From Mytilisepta virgata (taxonomy: Eukaryota; Mollusca; Bivalvia; Mytilida; Mytilidae), in contig CM051511.1 in NCBI GenBank assembly GCA_028015205.1, forward strand, positions 1,798,001-1,862,000: a stretch of 64,000 nt of DNA. Reading direction: 5' to 3'. This document shows, in pieces, positions 1 to 12,900 of the stretch; position 1 is the first letter of the stretch; each line of letters opens with the position of its first letter. Below the pieces are notes generated by a model. It searched no databases. It saw only the letters and a list, made by a program, of their open reading frames with translations, and was not told the DNA's origin. The position numbers were made by a program, and so were the translations under genes.

Positions 1-582
1 TTTACAAACAATAATCGAATCTACAAAGAACTTGGATGGGAAACTTTAGTGGACCGCAGGAAAACTTCAATTGTTTTACAACATACATTATAATCATGCT
101 GCAAATTATCTTAGTAATTTGATACCTCCTTGCCTGCAAAGTATTACAACTTATCCCCTAATGAATGGTGATGACATTATTGTTCCTTTTTCGATTATCG
201 TCTACTAGAGATTATTTTATACCCTCCACTATTAAAGAATGGAACAATCTTGATTTATCTTTTCGTAAAGCCGAATCAATATCAAGATTGAAAAACGCAC
301 TAACAAGACGGGGTTTTAGAGATATTGAACCCGTTCCTCGACACTTTTTCGTACGTACCCCGCAAACTAAATATAATACTAACACAAGTTAGATGCTCTG
401 CCTCATTTCTTAATTATGATCTTTACAAAGTCAACATCATTGCTGACACATCTTGTCGCTGTGGAAGTAAATATGAAGATGCATTTCTTTTTTATCCTTT
501 AAATAGACATATTTATAATGATTTAGTTAGAAGCTTACACTGGTTACCTGACTGCTGTAGCTTGTATTTAAATCGTAACTAG
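1..582 (+). mobile_element. LINE (non-LTR retrotransposon) ORF2 C-terminal relic
   Basis: Frame 1 opens with IYKELGWETL.DRRK, followed after a frameshift by YNIHYNHAANYLS, then IPSTIKEWNNLD (about 200-260) and, after another shift, DLYKVNIIADTSCRCGSKYEDAF (about 420-490). This order (GWETL..RR, then FIPS..EWNNL, then a CxCG..EDA knuckle) is the conserved end of ORF2 in many molluscan LINEs. At least three frame changes and a stop at 112 show it is dead. It is cut by the window edge. The clade cannot be fixed without the RT domain. Confidence 0.75.
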
Positions 583-895
583 GAGTAGTTATTTACTTAC
601 TAATGAACAAAATGAAGTGGTTTTCAAATGTGTTTTTGATTTCATAAAAAATCAAAGAGATTCCTGAATATCTAGATTATACCCTTATGAAATACACACA
701 TATCACCAGTCATCACATCTTTTTTATTTTCATTGTTCCCCACCCCACCCCCCCCCCCCCAAAAAAAAAAAAAAACAAACCCAACATATTCAAAGGCGAT
801 CAGTCAGGCTACGGCAACAAAACTATTTTTTTTAATTTTTGCCTTAGTAGTAATTATTTAATGTCTGTCAATTAATATATTTTATGTATATTTAG
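583..895. other. Non-coding stretch with poly-C/poly-A tract
   Basis: No gene seen. It holds a C-run followed by an A-run (about 746-776) and the polypyrimidine/AG acceptor (AG at 894-895) of the first visible LRR exon. It is intronic if the LRR gene extends upstream of the window, as the phase of that exon requires. Confidence 0.6.
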
Positions 896-967
896 ATACC
901 TCGGGGATAACAAGCTTACATTCCTGTCGATTGGAATATTTGACGCTCTGAAGAACCTAGAAATGTT
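896..967 (+). CDS. LRR receptor exon (LRR a, 72 nt)
   Basis: Acceptor TTTAG, donor GTAAGT. Encodes YLGDNKLTFL..GIFDALKNLEM, then a Leu codon split across the intron. The first base (A) completes a codon from an exon outside the window, which proves that the gene continues upstream. Confidence 0.88.
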
Positions 968-3900
968 GTAAGTGATTATTAAAGCTTAAACCAATATTCA
1001 TTTTACTTATTGCTATATACATGTAAATTTTTACCTCGACAGAAAGTGTAAAACGCAATTCTTTATATCGATTCTATGAAGGGTAATGTGCCTTGTATAA
1101 TGAATTTTTTCACCTTCGTCGATATATAGTCATAAGGTTCGGCCATGAGAAAAAACTTTGAAATACCCAAATCATTAATAGTTACATGTGATTCTGAACA
1201 AGAGAATCAAATGGATGTTAATTCAATATTTAGAAATTAAGAATAAATACCTGCGAGGATGATGTTAACTACTCAATGGTTTTTAAATCTTATGTCTAAA
1301 AATTGAGTTACTTCAGCGGCTTCAATCTCGAAAATCAAGATTGGCAAATTTTAAAAGTGCTTATGAAGAGAAAGTCAACATCATCATAAACAGGTCACTG
1401 TTTTTCTTTTATAATTTTCACTTAAATCAATTGTTCTCAAACAATTTACTAAATCATATTACATTTGTTTAAATTTAAAACGTGCCAATATTTGAAATAT
1501 GCGAGATGAATTTAATGTACAGTTATAATGTGTAGTCTTAATCCTGATACAAGATTTGTGATCAGGTTTCAATTCTTCACAATGATTTCCAAGATATGCA
1601 ATGGATACATTTTGTACTTGCCGTTTCGTTTTTACCACCACTTTTCATTTTTATTGTCACAGTTACGCTTCGATCAATCTTTTTTTTGAATGCATTAACA
1701 TTTTTCATATAATATATTTAAGGTTTTTTTTGTTTTCAGGAGTGTTACGTACAATATGCTGACGTCTTTTGGTAAAATATTCGATAGCCTTCTTCAGCTA
1801 TGGTCTTTGTAAGTTACTGGTATTTCAACCTTTTCATACCTTATTATTTCTACAGTAAATTTTTTGATATCAATTTTGATGCACAAAATGTGCACATTTC
1901 GTCGATATGCAACTGATCAGTGCAAAATAAGGCGTAAAATCTTGAAAACCAAAATAATAATCCAAAACGTTGAAGAGCAAAATAACCATCTAATGAAAGA
2001 TCTATGCACGATGGAGATACTCCTCAGTTAAAAATAACAATCCAAAGACACTAATATTAGATATAGTAAATTTATACTACGCTGTATACGACGCATTTCA
2101 AGGAGTTACCTCTCATCAGCTGCATTAAAACCGAAACATTTGGAAGACCAAAAACCAAACTTATATTAAACAAGAAGTACTCAACCAAAAATACCGAAAT
2201 AGAAAGCCAAATATCAGCTAAGGAGATCTACCGTGTTCAATACAAGGAATGAACCCTTAGTATTTCTTTACTTTAACATATTTTTAACAGTAAATTTCAA
2301 GCTAGTATCGAAATACTAGCAGCTGAACTGGTGATTTAAAGTCCATCAGCAGTGATATCGACTCAGTGGTATTAAATTCTTTGATACCAATTTTGATGAT
2401 CAAGATGTGTACAATTCGTCGATTTAAGACTCATCAACTTTATTAAAAGTCAGCTCAAATTCTTAAGTAAGAGATAAATTTTTGTAATGCTTATCGTAAA
2501 TCTTTAGAATGCAGACTTTATATTTCAAATTGTGATGTATTAAAAGTTCTATTGTAGTATTGCCGTTAAAATATTTGATGTATTGATATAAAGTTTATGA
2601 GGGATCATTGAATCCATATTTTTGTATTTACAGTGATCGAAAGCGTAATTAACTAATGAGCTCAACAGATAGATTTAGTCATTTCAAATCAAACATAAAC
2701 TTTATTCAATATTATAAGAGTTAAAAAAAATAAGATATTTCATAGAGGATTTAGTTTATGCAGGATTTCATACAAATCTGTAATACTGCTCATTTGTGCA
2801 ACTTTCACTTTAACTAGTTCCTAGAACGAAAAACGTGACTTTGCATCTCTGGCTCAATATACATTTAGGTAATAATAATCCTACCGGATCCTAAGAATAT
2901 ATATCTACAAAACTCTTTTACAATAATAATAAACCAGTTACTTGAGCTCCTCAACCCTTATACATATATTTAGTCGTCATTAATTGTTGTCTTTTGTAAT
3001 GCTGGTATGTCTTAAATGTTTTCTATACATTATTGAACTTAAACATGTTAAAGATTGTTTTCAATCTTGGAACGATATAGCCTACGCATTATATGTAAAC
3101 TGACCAAAGTAGGATATACAAGGATAACACACTTTGAGGCATTTTACGTAAACTGACTAAAGTAGGATATACAAAGATAACCTTTCCAAAATTTATAGCA
3201 ATCCTTACAATTTATTTTTTTTAAGTCTTATCACTAATGCTGGTAGTCCAGGAATATTTAAATTTCGGACTGCGAGTAATATGTTGGTGACGTTACAATA
3301 CCCAAAGTATTATACAGAGTACAAACATACCTAAGGAGCAATCCAAAAAAACGCAATCCATTAGACAGATAAAACCCGGGCAGATAAACGAACAACCACA
3401 AGAACAACAAACAAACACCGAAAAATAAATACAATGAACAACAGGACCTCCTATAAAAACCAGGAGTGAACTCAGGTGCTTCGGAATAGTAAGCAGTTCC
3501 TGCTTCATACACGGCACCCGTGGTGACGTTCAACAAAGTCAATGCGGTGGTAGTCACAAATGGGGGGAGGTACATGAAATGTTACGACAGTTGGAACAGT
3601 CCCAATATCATCTTAGATATTGGAACACTGTAACCGGCAATCAATTTGTGATGACGACCGTAAAATGTCCGAAGTAATAACATCAACTTATCCCTGATAA
3701 GTCCCTGGTTAAGATGCTTTTGTGACAGCAGTAATCCTCTTTGTCGAAAGTCATGGTTATTCACGCATGCCCTTGAATATCGGGTAAGCTGAGAAACGTA
3801 GACGGCATATGCAGGCCATGCTGGTATATTGCTACTCAAGAAGGGAAAGGTAACAATAGGAAAGTCTAAGTCATCACGTTTGTCATAAAGTTTTGTTTTT

Positions 3901-6900
3901 AGATGTCCCTCATTGTCTATTTCGAGAAACAAATCCAAATATGAAGCGGACTTTGGTGTATCTGTAGTATCCTTAATTTCAAGTTCACTAGTGTAGATGA
4001 GATGTAGAAAGTCTTGAAATTTATCGTTAGTGAACGACAACATGTCATCTATATAACGAAAAGTGAAATTAAAGGATTGGGCTAGTCTCTTTTTGTTTTC
4101 ACGTAGAAGCCCGCGAATGAAGTCCGCTTCATATCAGTACAGAAACAGATCGGCAAGGGAAGGAGCACAGATGGTTCCCATTGGAATGGCGATTGTTTGT
4201 TGAAAAATTCGACCGCCAAATTCAACAAATATGTTGTCTATGAGAAAATCTAACGTGTTTGTAATTTCATCTTCAGAATACTTTTTGTCAGAATCAGAGT
4301 GATTCCTAATAAAATAAGCCCTTTCTCTACCTAAAACTGGAAATTTATACCTGCGTGTGCCATTGTTCTTCAAAAAAAAAATGATGAACTAGTCATTTTA
4401 ATTGAGAATGTTGTATGGTAGGATAGAGTGTAGAGAAGTCGAATGTTTTTATGCTGTTGCATGTAGCCAAAGATTTTGATTTTAGATATTGAAGTAAATT
4501 TTTTGAGTTTTTAAGAATCCACATCTGATTGACGCCACTGGTTGAATATGATGTTTCACAGTAATTCTGAAGGCCCTCTTTAATAAATATCAATATGAAT
4601 GTTAAAATCTTTTGAAAGAGGTTTGTAGAGTAATTAGCTGACCCAGTAATGAGCCTTTGTTTAAACGGATTCTTATGTAGTTTAGGAATCCAATAAAGAA
4701 CAGGAAGGTCCATTTCTTCGCCCTTTGTAGAAATACCAAAGGAATGAAGAAAGGTCTGGTGGTTATCAAGGACTTCCTGCTTAGTGAGTGTGGTCGGTGT
4801 AATTGGTGGGTTACCCGCAGCGTTATCTATTCCCAACTCGTGTTCTAAGACACTCAAAATAATAGTTCTTGCAGACAAGAACGGTGTTATTAGGGGCTTT
4901 GTCCGCTGGGGCAATCATATATATGTCAAGTAGGCGAGTCAAGGTTTCAACAACCTTATGGTCTCTAAAGATGGTTGTAGCTTTAGTGCTCATAGACCCT
5001 TGGAGGTTTTTAATTCGAATCTGTATTGTTGACCTAATAGCCTTCACCCACTCTGAAAGTGTTCAGCAGGCTCCTGTTCCTTTGAAGTCCATTTTCTGGC
5101 ATAGACCTCAACAGAGTCATCATCAATTTGAAATTATATTTCCAGTTAATTTGCTGAGGTTCTCGGTATTTGGGACCTTAGGGTAGCATATTTTTTAGCT
5201 TTTGATTATCAACTAGATTTAGATCTCCAGTGATAAGATGAGCAACAGAACTATAACTGAATGGAGATGTCGACCAGGAGCAATCAGGGGGCTTAAACTT
5301 CAGGTCATCGGAATTGAGGTCCCGGAATGCCCGTATTTACGCTTGACTGAACGTGTAAATCACCAAAAGCATCGTGTAACGTGAAAAACGTGCGCGTGTA
5401 AGGTGTGGATCGTGTGCGTGTGACGTGTGAATCGTGTGCGTGCAACGTGCGAATCGTGTGCGTGCAACGTGCGAATCGTGTGCGTGTGGTTTGCGTGTGG
5501 TAATAAACGTGCGATTTGAATCGTGCAACGAGTATGAGATTTCATTAGTCGAAACACATATTTAAACATGTGAATTCAAATCTGAGCATATTCGAACTCA
5601 AATTAAAATAGTGTTTGAACGAACCTTCATCAGTGTCAACTATTTGAAAATACTGATATTAATAATCCAGCAACAGATTCTATTTTTTTTCTATTAATAA
5701 TTTAAATTATTCAGTTTATTTGAAAATAATAAATTAAATAAAATGTTTCCTTAACTAAACGATGATACAACTTGCATGCAACATTTGCAAATTAAACATA
5801 AAATTTGAACTTTAACTTGTCTGTAAAAATATATTTTAAATTAATCTTAAAATATGTCGAAGTTCTTAATCCTTCGGAAAATATCATTTATCAATTTATA
5901 TTTTTATAATACATCTTTTACATACATAATTGTTTGATCGGGCTCAAACAACGCCTAATTAGACAAGGTATTAAGGGGTCCTATGAAGATAAAATGTCTA
6001 TTTACATGTTAATTTACCTAAGAAATCTGACAGTTCAATATCAATGGTTAATATGCATTGGCTAATTAGGTAATAACAACATGAAAGGGTTTACTGATTT
6101 GTAATAAGTAAAAATATAATTTCTTTTATTAAGTTTGATTTCCCATTAAAAAAAATGCATATGCAAATTAAACAGTATTTTTTATTTATGAAAAAAGTTA
6201 AATGTGGACCGTATAAAACCGGCTTCCTTTCATAGAACTTATTTATTTAAAATCAAATGCATTTTCAATATTTCACTGCTCTTCATATCCGGCATCAATT
6301 TAATTATAATAATTCGATTCGTTATATTCCGTTCTTATCTTACAAACACAATTTTTAGGAATCGAACGATCGGAAATCGTGTTTCGTGTAACGTGCATCC
6401 CGTGGTTTAGTTGTAACGTCCGAATCGTGTGCCTGTATCGTGCGAATCCTGTGCGTGTAACGTGCGAATCGTGTGCGTGTAACGTGTGAATAGTGTGAGT
6501 GTTGTTTGGTGAATTACATGCTCAACCATGTGTAATTGAAAATCTTGGATACAATAGATTTTGTATAGGAATAAGAAATAAGTGGAACAGTTTGATCTTT
6601 GAAATGTGGAGGAATTTTAGATTTTACTGTTTTGTTGTGACGGATATTGCTGAGTTACCAAAAAGTCCCCAAATACCGAGAACTTCGGCCAATTAATTGG
6701 AAATATAATTTCAAATTAATTATGGATTCTGTTGAGGACTATGCCAGAAAATGGATTTCAAAGGAACAGGAACCTGCTGACACACTGTCAGAGTGGGCGA
6801 AGGCTATTATGTCAATGATACAAATTTGAATTAAAAGCCTCCAAGTATCTATGAGCACTAAAGCTAAATCCATCTTTCAAAACCCTCAGGTTGTTGAAAA

Positions 6901-9900
6901 CTTGACTCGCCTCCATGACAAATATGTAGTTGTCCCAGCGGACAAAGCCCCCGATATCATCGTTTTTGTCTGCAAGAACTATTATTTTGAGTGTCTAAGA
7001 AACGAATTAGGAATAGATAACACTGCGGGTAACCCAACTTATACACCGACCACACTCACTAAGCAGGAAGTCCGTGATAACCACAAGACCGTTCTTCATT
7101 CCTTTGGCATTTCTACAAAGGGTGAAGAAATGAACCTTCCTCCTCTTTATTGGATTCCTAAACTACATAAGAATCCGTTTAAACAAAAGTGCATTGCTGG
7201 GTCAGCTAATTGCTCTACAAAACCTATTTCAAAGATTTTAACATTCATATTGACATGGATTAAAGAGGGCCGTCATAATTACTCTGAAACATTATATTCC
7301 ACCAGTGGCTTCAATCAGATGTGGATTCTTAAAAACTCAAAAAATTTACTTCCATATCTAAAATCAAAATCTTTGGCTACATGCAACAATATAAAAACAT
7401 TCGACTTCTCTAACCTCTACTACCATACCACATTCTCAATTAAAAGATCACTTAAAGCAACTAGTCCATCAATGTTTTTTCAAGTAAAATGGGACACGCA
7501 GGTATAAATTTCTTGTTCTAAGTAGAGAAAAGCCTTATTTCGTGAAGAACCACTCTGATTCTGACAAAAAGTATTCTGAAGATGAAATTACAAACATGTT
7601 AGATGTTGAATTTAGCAGTCTAATTTTTCAACACACAAAAATTGGAATTCCAATGGGAACCAACTGTGCTCCTCTCTTCGCCGATTTGTTTCTGTGGTCA
7701 TATGAAGCGGACTTCATTCAAGGGTGAAAACAAAAAGAAACTACCCCAATCCTTTAATTTCACTTTTCGTTATATAGATAGAGTGTTGTCGTTAAATAAC
7801 GAAAAATTCCAAGACTTTCTACATCTTATCTACCCCAGTCAGCTTGAAATTAAGGATACTACAGATACACCAAAGTCCGCTTCATATTTGGATTTGTTTC
7901 TTGAAATAGACTATGAGGGACATTTGAAGACAAAACTTTATGACAAACGTGACGACTTCAACTTTCTTATTGTTAATTTTCCCTTCTTGAGTAGCAATAT
8001 ACCAGCATCGCCTGCATATGACGTCTATGTTTCTCAGCTTATCCGATTTTCAAAGGCATTCGTGAATTACCCTGACTTTCGACAAAGAGGATTACTGCTG
8101 TCACAAACGCTTCTTAACCAGGGTTTTATCAGGGATAAGTTGATGTCATCCATTGCTTTTTTGTGAAGTGAGCTAAGCTTACACAATGGAATAGAATGTT
8201 GTTTAGTTCGAATGTGATGGGGTCCTAAAGGTTTTCGTATATGCGGCAATAAATCATTCAAAGAGGAGAGTCAAGAAATACCAAAGGGATATTCGAAGGA
8301 GAGAAAAATCGTAACAACTGACAAACTCCGGAAAACAACGAAGACAAGACCAAAACAATACATGCACTACAATTAAAAACTAAAAACATATGAACAACAT
8401 AGACCTTACCAAAAAACCGGGGGTAGATTCAGGTGCTCGGAAGAGTAAGTAGTCTCTGCTTCCTGCAGGACACCCGCCATGCTGTCCATGTCAAATCCGA
8501 TATGAAGAAGGGATAATATCAATGGAACAGGTCCATTTTCATTTAGGAAACGGTTTTTTCATACCTGTCAAACATGTCATGATGACATGATTGTTACCAA
8601 GTTTTATCCAACTTTGTTTATTTTCAATGCTGCTCAGACATGTAAAAAATGAGCATCAGAAACAAAAAGGTGTGACATGTTTTAAACAAATGCATATAGA
8701 TTTTAAATGTATTGATGTACATGCAATGAACTTTAAAATATTCATAATTTTGTTTTTACACTGTAAATTTAGTAATCTGAACACAGTCATATTTGTCGAA
8801 TAGATAAACCTAGATAACTACATGTATAGTGTACAGTTTGAGTCAACTTTACTTGAAATTTACATAAATTGGATATATTGTATATGTATTTAACAACACG
8901 TTAGTTGATTTGACCAGAAAATAAGTATGGGTGATCTGGGGTGGTTCTTTTGTTGTTTAGTCGAAGGAGGGTTTTTGTAAATGAATGTTTAAAATAGGGT
9001 TCTCACAAATATGAAATTGTCACTCGACAGAATCACATGAAATTTGTCATAAATGGGAACACAGGAGGATTACTATTTTATTTGTTGCAAAAGATAACTT
9101 GACATGTTGCCTGCTTTCTGCAAAAAGTATGGAAAATAGTATTAAATACTTTCTCAAATGTTTATTATAAGGAGTTTAGTTTCTAATATCTTCTTTTTTT
9201 GCAGGGAATTGAGTGGCAATTTGATTGTAAATTTACCATCAGATATTTTCAGCAACCAAAGAAATATGGTAATCCTGTGAGTCCTGAAGTAGATCTGTGT
9301 GGTTTAATGTTCAATGGCTGAAAAATCCAAATGTTACAATCAGCATAACAATATTTAAAAAAAAACAGTTTGGTCCACTTTCAATATTGTGTTCTGAAGT
9401 CTTGGCTTCTGACCAATATATATGCCGTTACTTTAAATGTAAAAATTATTTAAATGCTTCCATGAACAATATAACCACCGTTAAAAAAATATTAAAAAAT
9501 CATCGAAATAGTATTTAAAACTTTTGTCATTGAGAAGTAACTAGGTCAGTGATGAGAGGATCCTTAGATTGGCTCTTCTGAAATTGTTTTCGGGGTCCGG
9601 ACAACTGCCTTGTTTTAAATAAAAATATTTGAAAACTGGGGCAAGCATTGAGGCAAACATTTCATGAAATTGCAAGAGGTTGTCAATATCAAAACTTGTG
9701 TCGGGAGGGGGGGTTATTATGATCAGAGTCTCTGTCGCAAACTTGTTCCGTTACTAAATATAGAAAGGATGTCATCAAATATTTAAAATTCCATTTAAAA
9801 CTACTCGGGCAATTGAGATCGAACCTTATAAGCTAAGTTCTTGGAACATTATTGTCACTTTTCCTAAAGTAGAAAAAGTTTAATTCAGTTTTAATTGCAG

Positions 9901-12900
9901 ATTAAATCTAACGTATTATAATAGATTATATATAACATATTGACATATAATATTTATATATCGGACTGGCAAGGTATTTTGGAGAGAAATGTTTCAAGAC
10001 TAGATGTACCATGAACAAAGAGTGATAACAGAAAGTTTATTTACCGTATAAGGAATAAGTTATATCTCACCTTTAACAAAACCCCATTTTATGGAGGTCA
10101 ATTTCAAGTGAACACTGTCGGATTTTATATAGTACTCTGGCATTGGTTTATGTTTGTTCTCGAGCACTGCTGATGAGTTGTCAGTCAAGGAAACGGCCAT
10201 TTAGTGCATCGAATCTAATTCAGTATTTTGTGATACATTTTATTATTAAGCATTATTGGAACTATCTTTTCGCGTAATTTCTTTTATTTCTAGTGGTGGT
10301 GTCGATCGTAAATGGTCTTGATATTTCATTTTTGGAATTTCTGGTTCATTGTACTTCATAATATTTTTAAACATTGTCAGTAGCAAGTTGAACATGAGAT
10401 TTGTTTGGCATCACTGTACATATATTAATACAGAATGCGTTTGCATACATCTGTCGTATATGATAATACTTCATTTGATTTAAGAACGTGTTCGGTATAT
10501 TATTTTTTTCTTCTTTTAAAGGTTCTTGTCGAACGCTTCGATTGTAACATTAGAGACTGATGTGTTCAGTGATCTTACAAATTTGGAATCTCTGTAAGTT
10601 TTTTTTCTTCTCAATATTCCATATATATAAGTTTTAGCGTCCAATCCATTTGAAATCGAATTAGTTTTATCCAGGTTGTAAAATTGATTGTAAAATCAGA
10701 AGTTCGTTTCTCTTAGTTGTCAATTTAGATGAAAAATCATCATATATTTAAAAGTATTTATAACACATATAATGTGAAGGTAGTAATATAAACAACAAAA
10801 TGGATAACAGGGAAGGCCAGCAATAACTTATACCTTTGTATATTATTCTATTTCGGGTACTCTTCGTGCACTTCAGATTACGTGTTATTTTATTATTCTT
10901 TTTTTTTTTGCTTTTACTTTAAGTGATCTTAGTTACAATAAACTAGACAAACTCAGACTTGGTATCTTTGACAGTCTCCAAAGCTTATTATTTTTGTAAG
11001 TATTGCATAAAAGTTTAGAATTATTTGCTTATTCCGCATTAACTAAAAAAATCAGCAATTTATCTACAAGTATGCCTTATGCTTTCAGTGATATGGCAAT
11101 TACAGCTACATTTGAAATTTAAAATTATTTAAGGGATAACTTTCTTTTCTAAGGTATTAGGGACCTAAGGTTTTTACATACTTAAAAAAATCATTATAGG
11201 CCAAATATTTAATATTAAATGTAATACTAAACGTAACATTAGTTTAAGTTTAGAGATTTCTCTTCATACTACAAGAAAATACAAATACATTTCTCATATT
11301 TAACTGTTCATAACCTGGAGTCTACAATATATTTCTTGATTAGTTATAATTTGTCCTTTCATAAGTAAACTTATTAATGGACTTGCTATCATTATAAATC
11401 TGCATCGAATACGCGTAACATTTTTTGTAGTTGTCTTAAAAACTAGAGATGAAATAAGGAAATTTTACAAAAAAAAATTATCAATTCTCAAAGAAACTAT
11501 TATTTTCGTTTCAGTAATCAAGTACAAGTAATATACAATACATTTGAAAAATCATTCCGTTCCGTGAAAAAAATTAAATGTTTTTCTCAAAAGCTAATAT
11601 ATTATAAATCAACCAATGAAAACGAAGTGATACGACAGATTGATAGATAACATGCACTGGAATGATCATGAGTAATACTGTCTAGCAAATCGTTTGTGGC
11701 TCAAATATATCCCTGAACTGCGAAGAATATTTCAATGTTTTGTCCACTGTGTAGATGACGCTTGGGGAGAGGTGGTGTGGAAAATGAAGCTAACAATTAT
11801 CAGTAGACCCCATAGCTCTGAACTGGCGCACTCAGACAGCATGCTTATGTTGGGCTAGCGTTGTGAATTGGTTGTACCGTTGGCCATCCGCTGGCATTGG
11901 TATGCTTACGTTGGCAAGACGTTCGCCATCCTTTGGGGTTGTTATGCTTAGGTTAGAATCTGAATGCTTACGTTGGCCAACGTTGGCCAACCGTCGGGGT
12001 TGTTATGCTAACGGTCTTGGTAAGCAGTTCCTCCTTCTTAAAAACACTCTTTTATACGTAAAGGTCTTGTTTTTGAATTACAAAAAGCCTTTCTTTTTAA
12101 AGTTTGTTTGCAGCCATTATAATTGAATATAAATCTGGTTTTTAAACATCTTTTATCAATAAAATTTGATAAAAACACTATTTTAGCGCGAGCATTTAAC
12201 ATATATAAGGTTTCATATAGATCTGCTTAATTGTAAATTATTTATTATTATTTTAGGTACATGAATGACAATTCGATTGTTACGCTTCCATCTGCTATTT
12301 TCAGTGCCCTCTCAAATCTAATTTACCTGTAAGTTTTAATATATTAAGATCGAAAGTAAAATAACGAATTCGAATTAAACTCTATACACTTCTTCTGTGA
12401 TTTTAAACGTTTTATTTGTTAAGCTGATTTCTGTGAATGAGGCCATGTACAAAAAAAAACAAGAATCGGCAACAGATATATTGTAAAAAGTATGCACATT
12501 TAATTCACAACTCATCAAATAATACAGTAATTAGATGTCAAAACAAAATCAATAGACATGTTAGAGTTGATTTAGGATAGGCTGACTGCACAACGAATAC
12601 TTGGAAAATAAATATTTTAGCCTATATGTCTACTATTTCTTTGACATAATTTTCTTGCACTTAAATTCTTACGAACGTGATATATCAAAACTTTATACTG
12701 AACCCTGCATGAATTATTTAGTAACATGGCAATTAAATATTGTATAAGACATTACATTAGAATCTTGTGGTTATTAAAATTTATATCATTTGGTTTTACC
12801 CAACGTAGAAGAATCAATGTTTTTTTTCCTTAATTTTTTAGATAAATTTCAATTTTGAAGACTACATTTGAACAGTTGCATTAATCTAGTAGTCAAAATC

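Larger units (their letters stand above)
5334..6530. mobile_element. 1.2-kb insertion bounded by 22-bp minisatellites, inside PLE copy 1
   Basis: The PLE linker runs to ATGCCCG at 5,333 and resumes at TGTAATTGAAAATC at 6,531, as shown by the uninterrupted copy at 18,465-18,480. The material between has the same approximately 22-bp minisatellite at both ends, in the same orientation, and an AT-rich 0.85-kb core with no coding potential. I see no clear target-site duplication. It may be a non-autonomous element with terminal minisatellites. Confidence 0.6.
3310..8275 (-). mobile_element. Permuted (Naiad-type) Penelope-like element, lineage A copy 1, interrupted
   Basis: Minus-strand PLE in pieces. 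3' tail 3,310-3,581; RT 3,582-about 5,180 with TFDFSTLY (motif A), IPMGT..AP.LADLFLY (motif B) and RYIDD (motif C, intact); linker 5,180-5,333 where the expected CxC is CSW; then a 1.2-kb insertion; linker again at 6,531-6,654; then, beyond an inverted plus-strand PLE, the segment after the GIY-YIG domain at 8,150-8,275 (IRKPLGPHHIRTK). Lesions include a frameshift near 4,850, a deletion near 4,380 and a TGA replacing Ser in LYSYEAD (about 4,134). It cannot make protein. Order and linker match the PLE clade with upstream GIY-YIG; the GIY-YIG itself is missing here. Confidence 0.85.

Noticed and set aside
4134..6829. In-frame TGA codons in PLE copies 1 and 2 as possible selenocysteine codons (some permuted PLEs are reported to use them).
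   Set aside because: The TGA positions differ between copies and fall on Ser or Arg codons in the siblings (LYSYEAD and IQIRIK), so they are ordinary nonsense mutations. No SECIS-like element was seen.
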